Shown here: piece after piece, positions 10,270 through 19,727 of the stretch | How positions within the stretch are numbered: position 1 is the first letter of the stretch | How the letters are laid out: each line of letters starts with the position of its first letter | NCBI GenBank assembly: GCA_000697335.1 | Contig: JNEM01008174.1 | Span: forward strand, 1-19,727 | Direction of reading: 5' to 3' | Length of the DNA: 19,727 bases | DNA from: Conidiobolus incongruus B7586 | Taxonomy: Eukaryota > Entomophthoromycota > Entomophthoromycetes > Entomophthorales > Conidiobolaceae | The notes under the pieces: generated by a model | Seen by the model: the letters and a program-made list of their open reading frames with translations, nothing else | Database searches by the model: none | What the model was told of the DNA's origin: nothing | Position numbers and translations under genes: made by a program

Positions 10270-10860
10270 ATGATTTTTACAACCATCATCGCAATTTTAT
10301 TAGGTGCCACTCAAGTCAATTCTCTTTTATCGAACGGTTATAGTCCATATATCCCGCCTAATCCTGTTCTGGATCCCGTTCCATACTCACCAGTTTATAC
10401 TACCCAACCTCCAATTCATGATCCTTATCCTGTCGTTCCAACTATCCATTATCCTCCTATTGCAACTTCATCACCATATTACCCCCCAACTACGACCAAT
10501 GCCTATCCAACTACTACAACCACCACCAATGCCTACCCCTTCACTACTACCATTGCTTACCCAACTACCACCACCACCAATGCCTATCCAACTACTACAA
10601 CTACTACCAACGCCTACCCAACTACTACCACCACCAATGCCTACCCCACCACTACTACCATTGCTTACCCAACTACCACCACAAAGACCAGAACAACCAA
10701 GACTAGAACTACCATTGCTTATCCCACCACCACCAAACATACCAAACCAACTAAAACCAGAACTACCATTGCCTATCCAACCAAGACCCACACCACCAAG
10801 ACCAGAAAAACTACTACCAGACGAACTACCAGAACTAGAGGCTATGACGACTACTATTAA
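10270..10860 (+). CDS. Secreted Thr-rich AYP-repeat protein, short paralogue (196 aa)
   Basis: No named family was recognised. Residues 1-~21 (MIFTTIIAILLGATQVNSLL) make a convincing signal peptide with cleavage near residues 18-21. Residues ~22-75 are rich in Pro, Tyr and Ser (PVPYSPVY, DPYPVVP). Residues ~76-140 contain about nine units of the type N-A-Y-P plus Thr runs or I-A-Y-P plus Thr runs. Residues ~140-190 add Lys and Arg between Thr (KTRTTKTRTT, TRRTTRTR), and the protein ends RGYDDYY. The same order of regions and the G-Y-x-x-Y-type end occur in the longer protein at 4732-6405, so the two are paralogues. Here the spacer residue is Asn where the larger protein has Asp. The protein is probably O-glycosylated and extracellular; the tyrosine-rich end and basic tail could allow cross-linking or binding to acidic polymers, which is inference. 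Open frames on the opposite strand and in the +1 frame are by-products of the repeat. Confidence 0.88.
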   Translation: MIFTTIIAILLGATQVNSLLSNGYSPYIPPNPVLDPVPYSPVYTTQPPIHDPYPVVPTIHYPPIATSSPYYPPTTTNAYPTTTTTTNAYPFTTTIAYPTTTTTNAYPTTTTTTNAYPTTTTTNAYPTTTTIAYPTTTTKTRTTKTRTTIAYPTTTKHTKPTKTRTTIAYPTKTHTTKTRKTTTRRTTRTRGYDDYY

Positions 10861-11941
10861 ATCGGATCCATTTATATTTAATTCGTGATACATTTGATGT
10901 TATCAAATAATGCTTCAGAATGATTAATATTTATAATAATAAATCATTTATTCTCTAATAATAAATAATGAATATTCTTTGAATTGATTTTGAAAATATA
11001 TAATATAATAGCAAATAAATAGCTCTACAATATAATATTAATTGGTTAGAACATGAATCAATCATTTTTAATTGTGTTGATAATTCATGCTATTTTCTGT
11101 TAATAATTGAATATTAAAAAATTTAAGAAAATAAAAATTCATTTATTGGTTAATTTTATAAGTTAGCTTAATATTAATCAATTTCTAAAATTATATATCT
11201 TTATATTTCATGATAATTTTATTAATAAAATAACAATGAAAATTATTTTATTTTCTATCAATAGTATATATCATTCAAAAATATATAATTATGGTAAATG
11301 TATTTGGTTTGGATATATCATGATATATGAAATATATGTTAAATGGAATGCTCAAATGGAAATATAGGTACATATAAGGAGGTTTATATAATAACATATA
11401 TATGATGATATACATAAAATAAATAATAGTCATTTTAAGATTTTATTTGAGTAAATGAATAGATCTCTGTTATGTAAATATACAACCCAAATTTTAAGAA
11501 AAAGAGCACCACCCAAATATAATCGATATAACGTGATATAGTACAAAGTTCTTATTTATAATATAATAACATTCTATTAGTTTCAATTTAAAACATTCTA
11601 TTGATATTAATTATTTTATGTAATGAGTCGATATGAAGAACTATGAATTTTTCTTTTTTGGTTTCGTAATCTAAAATACCAAAGTTTGTAGCATACTCTA
11701 ACTATAATTATTAATAATATTAAAAAAAATAAAAAGAATACCATTTTTTTAATTAACCAAATACAAACTCTAACTTTCAGGAAGATTTTTAGATTGAATT
11801 TATATAAAATTTTTTAAGGATATTCTAGTTTTAATTTTTATTATCATTAAATTCAAAAAAGTGATAGAAAATTCAATAAATTTGCATATAAGGAAAGTTT
11901 TTTAGATGATTACCGTTTATATTAATATTACGGGTAAAATT

Positions 11942-11995
11942 TTGATATGAATATAAAATTCATATCAAGATGGGAACCAAATAAGTCGGTTTGGT
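11942..11995. repeat. Two adjacent inverted repeats (hairpins)
   Basis: TTGATATGAAT (11942-11952) and ATTCATATCAA (11958-11968) form a perfect 11-bp stem with a 5-base loop. Eight bases after it, ACCAAA (11976-11981) and TTTGGT (11990-11995) form a 6-bp stem with an 8-base loop. The pair sits in a slightly GC-richer patch with no open frame. A structured transcript, a terminator-like element or chance are all possible. Confidence 0.55.
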
Positions 11996-12526
11996 GTCAA
12001 GTCATTAAAATTTAGACTACTATACGTCCGATTTTAACCGCAAATTAATTGTCAATATTAAGTCCATAATTTAATAATATAATTTAAAAAATGCCAAGAT
12101 TTCAAAATGCATCTACATTGTCCCAAAAATACACTTCAACATATATAATTACTTCCTGATTTTTTATACCATTGATTAATTGGATTTTAAGTGGAATCCA
12201 AATTACAAAGAATCGATTTGGGAAGAATATTAATAGATTGATTTGATACATGCAGATCATTAATACTAAAATAAATATTTATTATATATTTATCAAGGAA
12301 ACTGTGAAGATTATGTATTTATGAGAAGGTTAACAAAAAACTTTGATTGTTTTTTATGTATTTTATATAAAGAATTGATTCAATATTTAATTTAGCAAAT
12401 TAAAGTCTGGTGATGGAAAAAATGATACTATTACCTTGAACTTGAAATAATGGGAAATTTTTTAATTTTTGATTTTTCAAACATATTATTGGTTTGAAAT
12501 ATATAAATATATACAAAGTTAATAAG

Positions 12527-12530
<4 letters not shown>

Positions 12531-12562
<32 letters not shown>
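12531..12562. repeat. (TA)16 microsatellite
   Basis: Thirty-two bases of uninterrupted TA dinucleotide repeat in noncoding DNA, at the start of the most AT-extreme block of the window. It is the counterpart of the (AT)15 run at 2151-2180. Confidence 0.97.
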
Positions 12563-12565
<3 letters not shown>

Positions 12566-15160
12566 ATTTTTTTTGATTAAAAAATTAACTTTTTAAAATT
12601 GATTATTTAATTTAATTATATGTAAACTAAATAGTAATCATTAAAATTTTTTATTTTAATATTAGTAAAACTTAACCATAAACCTTTTAAAATTATTTAA
12701 AGTTTATAAATAACTTTTGGTAATGAAACATTATTTAAATTAAGAATTTATTGCTGGGTAAATTATTTCAAAGCTAAGAGAGAAACTATTTAAAACCTAT
12801 TAAAATTTAAAAAACTAACTTTAACTATTACTCTTTAAATTATTAATAAAATGAAAAAATATATTAAAAAAAACTTTTTATTTTAGTTAAAGAATTATTT
12901 AAGTACTTTAATATTAACTGTATAAGTATTTTATATATATTAAAGTTTAAACTCAAATTAATAAATAAAAATATAAAATAGGTACCTTATAATTTAACTA
13001 AAGTTTAAAAGATATTAGAATAGTTATTATTAAATAAAACTTATTAAAATATTACTAAAAGCTTAAACTTTTATAGCAAATAACTATAATTGACCAATCT
13101 TAAATCTTTATGTATAATCTTATATTAAAACACAAATCAAAATGTTAAATTAAGTTAAATTAACCTTTTTTATAAAACCTTTTAAATATATATTTTGTTA
13201 ATAAGTGAATATTAATCATTATAATAAGTTATAATAACATATGCTATTTTTAATTAGTTTTTAAAAGAAAATTAATTAATAATAAACTCTATATTATTTT
13301 TTTAAATAAAAATATTTTTAATTAGTGTTCTTTATATAATTTAAGAAAACTTATTATTTTATATAATAAATGTAAAATATATAAATTTAAAATTATAAAA
13401 ACCTTTCTAATTAAAAATAACTAAAGAAAACTACTATATCTAGTATACTTTTTAGATTATAACTTATGTGATTATAATTACTTTAGGTAATTAAAAAACC
13501 AGCTTATAAGAAAGAAAATTTCTATAGGAAAATTTAATTAGTTTGTAAAATATTAAATTTTAGTCTTTAATAAAAAGAATTATTTTTTAATTATTAGATT
13601 CTTATTAAAAGTATAAGAAAAAGTTATTAATAATAAAAGAAACTATTAAATATATATTATATTTTAATTTTTATATATTATATATTATATATTAAAATAT
13701 TTACTTATTTTTAATCATAAAAAATTCCCATTATTAAAAATATAGAGTAATAGTTTTATACAGATTTAAATTAATATTTAATTAATTATACTTTATAAAA
13801 TCAAGAAATAAATGAAGAAACAGAAAATATAAACATATTTTCATTCAATACTATAATAGTCTAATTAAATCATGATTATGAGCTTGATATTAATAATTCC
13901 CAAAGTGAATTCAATTTGATACAATCATAATTATTTCTTCTTTTATCAAGTTAAATTAAAAGCTATATTAATTGAATAAATAAGAGTAGGGTAAATAGAA
14001 AAAGTCTCATTATATTGAAATCCTTAATATAATTAAATTTTTTATCAAATTCTTGAAATATAATTAGTAAGGTATTATATTATATAGATATATAGTTATT
14101 TAATATAATTTGGCTAATATTTCCCAATCAAAATATTGAAAATATTATTAATTTAAGATTTTTCAAATTCATTTTTCAGTTCAAGATAATATCTATTATC
14201 TAAAAATTCCTTATTATTCCAACAAATTGTAATAATTAATATAATTCATAAATAAAGATTATATCAAATTTATATTGATATTGATCAATCATATCAATGA
14301 GCAATATATTATTATTATCTTCAAATCATTTGAATTCAATTGAGATTACTTCAATTAATATTTAAATTCAATCTGTAGTTTTATACTGACAATTGTTGAA
14401 TCATTACTACAAAGATATTTATTGATAAAATCATAGAAATATAATTTGTCATATTAAAATATAAGTAATACTCAGTTTAAAACAATTAAAAAATCAAATC
14501 AAAATATTTGATATATTTTAATCTGATATTAAAATATTTCACATAAATATAAACTTCTTGGATGAAACCACTATGATCTAAATTAATGGGTTCAGATTTT
14601 ATCATAACAAATACCAAGCTTATAGATTCTTCAATTCATAAAGCCATTATTTCAAAAATTCAAATTCAAATAGATCAAAATTATTTCATTTATATTAAAA
14701 CTAAGGTTTTAATAATCTTCTTATATATCATCTAATGAACTACATATTTTGAAATATATAATTTATCAATATATCATCAATATGATATCATAAAACGATT
14801 CTAATCTATATCAATCCCATTCATATTAATAAAACAATTTAGTTAAAATTAGACTATGGTGGAGAAAATTAAAATCAAACAATTTTCATCAATATTGTTA
14901 TCTTAACATCAATCAAATATTACATAATCCTGTCTCACCTAAAATAATAAACTTATGGTGATAAGCTTGGTAAATTATTGTTGTATTTAAATTATATTGA
15001 AATTATAACTGAATTCAATGGGATAAGATCAAACAATACGGAAATTAAAATTAACCACTCGATTTCATATAATCAGAGTTTATTTGTTTCAAATAAATCA
15101 TTCCTCAATATCTAAAATTAGACTCTAATTGGGAATGTTGAATTGATTGAATTTGTTTAC

Positions 15161-15517
15161 ATATCTAGCCAAACTATACCCAATTAGGGAGTCCTAATAA
15201 GTATCACTATTGATAAAGTGACAGCGTAGAATTTAAGATAGGATTCAGGGGGTCACTAGTTACTAGGTATTAGGGATTAATTCCAATTCATTTATATACC
15301 CCTATCTTGGAGGAATTAAGAGAATTTTTTAAATTTATTTAATTATTGATAGGTGATAATTCTCATCTATATAATTTTGTTTTATTACTGTTTTAAAGTT
15401 GTATACATATTATATATTACTTATTGTAAAACAAATTATATCAAAATAATAAAAATATTAATTAATTAATATCAAATAAGTCTTAAAAATATCAATTCCA
15501 CTATTAATTGATAAAAT
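15161..15517 (+). promoter_or_regulatory. Upstream region of the chitin synthase gene
   Basis: The first ~150 bases (about 15161-15320) are noticeably richer in G and C than DNA further left, with CCCAATTAGGGAG, CAGGGGGTCAC and TACCCCTATCTTGG. AAGATAGG (15235-15242) is repeated in inverted form as CCTATCTT (15301-15308). This patch lies 200-360 bases before the ATG, where upstream activating sites commonly lie. The remaining ~200 bases are AT-rich with several TATA-like strings, none clearly the core promoter. No specific factor site was identified. Confidence 0.35.
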
Positions 15518-18500
15518 ATGACTTCTACATATTCTCCCGAAGAGTTAGACTTAACTCTATTACATCCAATTGACAGTTCTACAATCTCCAGCCAACTGCA
15601 GCAATTAAATCAGCCTTACCTGAACCTCGGGGCTTCGGGCATAGTCCACTATAAACCACAGAGTCAGAATGCGAGCGCACAACAGATGAACGAGTTGGGC
15701 AACCAGTATGCGGAAGTAGGGTACAAGAGCATGGATTCGAATCCTAGGGAATTACCACCCCACATTTTTGGCATCACCACCATGAGTTACTTTTCTTTGA
15801 GGCGATTGGGTTTAGATCAATCCCTAATATTCATGTAAGTCATAAATTCATAAAAATTTAAAAATTTACTAATTGTTATTAGTGGTGACCGTAATTCTGG
15901 TAAAAGTTATAACTACATACAAAGTTTGAGTCAATTGTGTAGACTTGGTCAAAATCCTAAAAAGCCTAGTAAAATGCAGGATCAGATCCTACAAATTCAT
16001 TCCACATTACAAGCGTTTGGAACTTATGCGGATAATTTAAATACTCACAATGCCAAGTACGGATTGTATCAAGAATTACAGTTCAGCGGAAGGGGAAGAC
16101 TAGTGGGAGTCAAAAGTTTAATATACTATTTAGATACTCAATACCTTTACAAACGTCCTCAATCCCAACGCAACTTTAATTTATTGTACATGGTTGCTGA
16201 GGGTCTGAGTCCTGAAGAGAGAGAAAGGTACCAACTTCACAATACATTATTTCCCTATTTGCAATCTACATCGCATGCAAGTAACCAAAATTTTGCAGAA
16301 TTTTTGGAGAATTTGAAAAATTTGGGATTTAAACCGAAGGTTAGAACGAAAATAGTACAAGTGTTAGTAGCAATTTTACAGTTGGGATGTTTAGAATTCC
16401 ACCGTCAGGCAAGTGCTAGCACCAGCGACGAGATTTATAAAGTATCCAATTCCGATCAGTTGGATTTGGTTGCAGAACTTCTAGGGTTGGAGCAGAGTCG
16501 TTTGGAGCAAAGTTTGACATCATGCTCGCAATTCGTGGGTCGGGAACTGTGCTCGGTTTTACTGGATGGAGAAGGCTGCCAGCGCCAGAGGGACCAATTG
16601 GCCGCCGCGCTCTACTCCCTGCTATTCTTTTGGGTGATCGAATCCATCAATACAAAGTTTTGTAATGAGGAGAATTGTGTCAATTATGTATCACTTCTTG
16701 AACAGGTGCCTCAATCTAATTTCAGTAGCAGTAGCTCCGGATATTCCGAATTTGTTCAAAACTTAGCGAATGAAAGAATCCGCCACTTTACTTTGGATAT
16801 GATGCTTAGCAATGATAAGGGATTCAGGCATGAGTTAATAATGGATGGCCTTCAACTTCCAGATCATTTAATTACCCAATTCCCGAATGCCAATGACTTG
16901 CTTGTAGGACATCCTGAGAGTTTTGGTATGGTTCACATTATCAATCAACAAAGTGTCAAGTCGAGTCAGCGCAGATCCGACACAAAATTGTTGACATCTC
17001 TCAATCAATCCTTCGGCACCAATCCCAACTATATAGCCACGAATCCAGCGTCCAACGCATTCACCATTCAACACTACAACTCTAGAGTCGAATACTCCAT
17101 CCAAGATTTCATCTCGGAGAATTTGCAATGTCCCAGCCCCGAATTGATCCAACTGTTCCAACTTGATGATGCCGGCACCAGCCACAGTGCCAACGCTTTC
17201 CTCGTAGAACTGTTCTCACCAGAAGCTGTCGGTAACGTCTACCCTAGTACCAAGCTATTCCTGAATTCTGCGCAACAGTCCATCCGGCCATTGCGACAGC
17301 CGAGCAGGAAGCATGCAAAGAAGCCCGAGGCGAAACTTTCTGAAGATTTGGACAATACCAACCTTGGGCTAGTGAACAACACAATCGATGATATTTTGAA
17401 TTCTCTAAGTGCGACCAAGGTTTGGCCTATATTCCATATTAATCCTTTCGGTAATGATATGAAAGGCAGATTGGACCAGACTGCGATTCGAAACCAGGTG
17501 GAAGCGTTGCAATTGCCCGCACTCGCTAACAATCTATCATTAGACTTGACCGTTTCATTTACATTTGACGAATATTTGGAACGCTATCAGCCCGTTACAC
17601 GCTCTGTGGGTCTTGACTCCAGCAAGGACCCCAAATCGCAGGTGGATGCATTTGCAACGATTGGGGGATGGACATCAGGTAGTGATTATGTCCTAGGTAA
17701 TTCTAAAGTGTTTCTGAGTACACACAAGTGGAAAGATCTAGAAGACTCTTTGAGAGCCGCCATCCGAGAAGATAAGGCAAATGGCAATGAATCAATGTAC
17801 TTGGGCTTTGCCAACAACGAAGATAGCGAATCCATATTTTCCGGTTACGGATCTTCAGATCCCAGATTTAGAGGCAGTATCATGGCAGGAGGTACAGGAC
17901 GAGGTTCTTTTGATCCCAATGCAAGTGCCTTCGGTCTAGATCGGCCAATGTCGCATTATGTCGGAGCTCCTAGGGGATATGGCCACTTTGGCGACAATAT
18001 CGACGATCACGTGGTAGACAGTCCAAGATTGGGTACGGCTCCTTCCCCACTTGAAAAAGTGATGAAGACTGACGACAATGGTAAAGATATTGTAATGAAG
18101 GATATGACACCGTCACCAACGAAACCTACTCAACATAAGGAGCAGGTTGAGACTGCACCATTGACATTTGCTCGCAAGTCTTGGATTCGTATTACATGGT
18201 TGATGACATGGTGGATTCCAACGTGTTGTATTGCCAGATGTGGCAAAAAACGTCCCGATATTCAAATGGCATGGAGAGAAAAAGTTGCCATCTGTACACT
18301 CATTTTCTGGTCGTGGGTCATAATTCTATTCCTGAATATTGGTCTCGGTCTAATCCTGTGCCCACCCAAAAAAGTATACACACCGCAAGAATTAAGCACA
18401 GCTCTGGGTACCCAGGACGCTAAGACTTGGATGTACGGCACAGCTTACGATCTCAGCAAGTTGGCGATGAGAGGTCACGCTAAAGGGTCTCAGGGGTACC

Positions 18501-19727
18501 CCAACGGTGTGGATGTCGACACTATGATCGAAAATTACGCGGGTAAGGATATTTCTACGGCGTTTCCGCTACCATACGCGACTTATTGTCCCGGGTTCGA
18601 TGTGGATCCCAATTTGATCTATACTTTGGATCCTAACGAATTCGTGCCATTCCCTTTCGTTCATGCAGTCGTCAACAATGGAGTGAGTGCACCAGTGTCG
18701 AATGATCCCAGATGGTTCGATAAAGTGGCTTTACCAGCATTGAACAATTACAAAGTTGCTAGTGTAGTCCACAACCCCAAGGTTTTGCTTGAATACAGAC
18801 AGAATGGATGGGCGAGTTGGGGCTATATTAACAATCGGGTGTACGACTTATCTCTCTATATCAACTATACTACCACTGCAATTGCCAAAAGTACCGCGAA
18901 TGTACCTGGAGCAGCCAACTCGACATGGTTACCGAGTGTAGTTGGTAGTATGTTCAGTTCCATTGGTAATGCGAATCTCAAAACTGCTGACTTGACCAGC
19001 ATGTGGAACTCGTACAATCCTAGCGATCCCAATGAAAAGAAGAATGTGATGAGATGTCTCGACAATGTATTCTACATCGGCGACTTGGATCCCAGAGACA
19101 CCGCCAAGTGTATGGTCACCAATATCCTGTTAAACATTTTCACCGGAATTATTTTAGCAGTGACATTGGTTAAATTCTTTAGTGCTTTGCAACTCAGTAG
19201 TCGTAGGGATCCCCAAGATTATGATAAATTTGTGATACTTCAGGTACCTTGTTATACTGAGGGCGAAGAATCCGTAAGAAGGACTTTGGAGTCGTTGGCC
19301 TTGTTGAAATATAGCGACAGTCACAAACTCATTTTTGTTATTGCTGATGGAATGATTATCGGTAGTGGTAATGACTTACCAACTCCCAAGATTGTGTTGA
19401 ATGTACTGGGTGTCGATCCAAAGCTAGATCCCGAACCATATTCGTTTTTGAGTATTGGCGAAGGCTCCAAGCAACTCAACTACGGTAAGATCTACTCCGG
19501 ACTCTACGAAGTCGAAGGCCATTCCGTCCCTTATTTGGTCGTGGTGAAAGTCGGATCGCCCAAGGAGGTTAGTAGACCTGGTAATCGTGGTAAAAGAGAT
19601 TCACAAATCGTATTGATGAGATTCCTCAACAGAGTGCATTTCGATTCGCCAATGAGTCCTCTTGAGCTGGAGATGTATCATCAATTGAAGAATGTGATCG
19701 GTATCGATCCCAAACTATACGAGTATA
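15518..19727 (+). CDS. Myosin-motor chitin synthase, class V/VII (5' part; runs off right edge)
   Basis: The enzyme polymerises GlcNAc from UDP-GlcNAc into chitin at the plasma membrane. Two exons are visible, 15518-15834 and 15883-19727; the second is open to the window end, giving ~1387 residues. Order: myosin-like motor (~75-730) with LPPHIFGITTMSYFSLRR before P-loop GDRNSGKS (107-114), LQAFG, NLANERI, FTIQHYNSRVEYS and VLGNSKVFLS; Gly/Ser/Pro-rich linker (~730-870); membrane segments at ~873-892 and ~907-932; cytochrome b5-like domain (~937-1010) with TAYDLSKLA and YAGKD; a second YDL segment; membrane segment at ~1187-1208; start of the glycosyltransferase-2 domain with LQVPCYTEGEESVRRT (~1225), FVIADGMIIGSGND (~1257), PEPYSFLSIGEGSKQ and SRPGNRGKRDSQ. 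The window stops at YEY, just before the family's usual VDADT segment, so the catalytic DAD, QxxRW and the C-terminal end are not seen. The motor looks degenerate: switch I NNNSSRFG is replaced by NTHNAKYG, and the switch II DxxGF region reads LLEQVPQSNF. That resembles class VII more than class V, though the P-loop is intact. The coding DNA is far less AT-rich than its surroundings. Confidence 0.96.
15835..15882 (+). other. Intron 1 of the chitin synthase gene (48 nt)
   Basis: The exon ends ...ATTCAT and the intron starts GTAAGT (15835) and ends TTATTAG (15882). TTTACTAATTG supplies a branch site close to TACTAAC, ending about 8 bases before the acceptor. Removal joins AT to T as an Ile codon and puts the P-loop GDRNSGKS in frame right after SLIF. 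This restores the myosin pattern DQSxxxxGxxxxGKS. Without splicing the first exon would end within a codon, at 106 residues. The phase-2 intron sits exactly ahead of the P-loop. Confidence 0.95.

Larger units (their letters stand above)
10861..15160. other. Gene-poor AT-rich intergenic region
   Basis: No coding region or RNA gene was recognised. Texture changes along the region. About 11460-12480 is less extreme and includes two adjacent hairpins (11942-11995). About 12560-13800 is the most AT-extreme part, dominated by TTAA, AAACTT and TTTAAA strings with few G or C and almost no CG. About 13860-15100 is instead rich in ATCA/TGAT strings. A pure TA run (12531-12562) lies at the first boundary. 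The middle part could be long-decayed transposon DNA, but no element was identified. Confidence 0.6.

Noticed and set aside
10304-10893. Open frames on both strands over the second Thr-rich gene (Pro/Leu-rich on +, Gly/Ser-rich on -)
   Set aside because: They are by-products of the repeated codons. Only the frame starting at 10270 has a signal peptide and matches the paralogue at 4732.
15733-15744. GGATTCGAATCC-like string resembling a tRNA B box
   Set aside because: It lies inside the chitin synthase coding exon (encoding DSNPR), with no matching A box or cloverleaf around it.
16868-17532. Minus-strand open frames inside the chitin synthase gene (105 and 97 codons)
   Set aside because: They lie antisense within the long open exon whose plus-strand translation matches the chitin synthase family throughout.
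18181-19065. Short open frames at 18181-18423 (+) and 18865-19065 (-)
   Set aside because: They are alternate-frame and antisense shadows of the membrane and cytochrome b5-like part of the chitin synthase.

Overview
This window looks like nuclear DNA from an early-diverging, very AT-rich fungus. The evidence is a myosin-motor chitin synthase (a fungal class V/VII signature gene), a 48-nt GT-AG intron with a fungal-type branch site, and intergenic DNA that is extremely AT-rich by eye. A zygomycete-type lineage (Harpellales or another Kickxellomycotina, Entomophthorales) fits the composition. Anaerobic gut fungi and Rozella-like fungi cannot be excluded, and the sequence alone does not fix the species.

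Layout: positions 1-4634 are a gene-poor AT-rich stretch. A secreted Thr-rich repeat protein follows (4732-6405, + strand); its core carries a 204-bp higher-order tandem repeat in nearly four copies that look identical. The spacer at 6406-7903 holds a distinctly GC-richer island (about 6740-7080) containing a weak candidate solo LTR. A two-domain beta-trefoil-like protein lies on the minus strand (7904-8758). A smaller paralogue of the Thr-rich protein sits at 10270-10860 (+). Another gene-poor AT-rich stretch (10861-15517) leads to the 5' two-thirds or so of a myosin-motor chitin synthase (15518 to beyond the right edge, +).

Both Thr-rich proteins share one architecture: a short hydrophobic leader, a Pro/Tyr-rich head, Thr blocks punctuated by AYP, a Lys/Arg-rich tail and a C-terminus rich in Gly and Tyr. 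They are probably heavily O-glycosylated extracellular or cell-wall proteins. The chitin synthase makes wall chitin at the plasma membrane, so three of the four genes plausibly concern the cell surface. Nothing in the spacing suggests co-transcription, and a functional link is inference only.

The most notable observations are: (1) the motor domain of the chitin synthase keeps an intact P-loop but appears to have lost the switch I and switch II consensus residues; (2) the identical 204-bp units in the first Thr-rich gene imply recent expansion or homogenisation; (3) the paralogous pair has a conserved unusual tail; (4) the minus-strand protein shows six similar strand-turn-strand units, read here as two tandem beta-trefoils. 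No tRNA, rRNA or CRISPR array was recognised.
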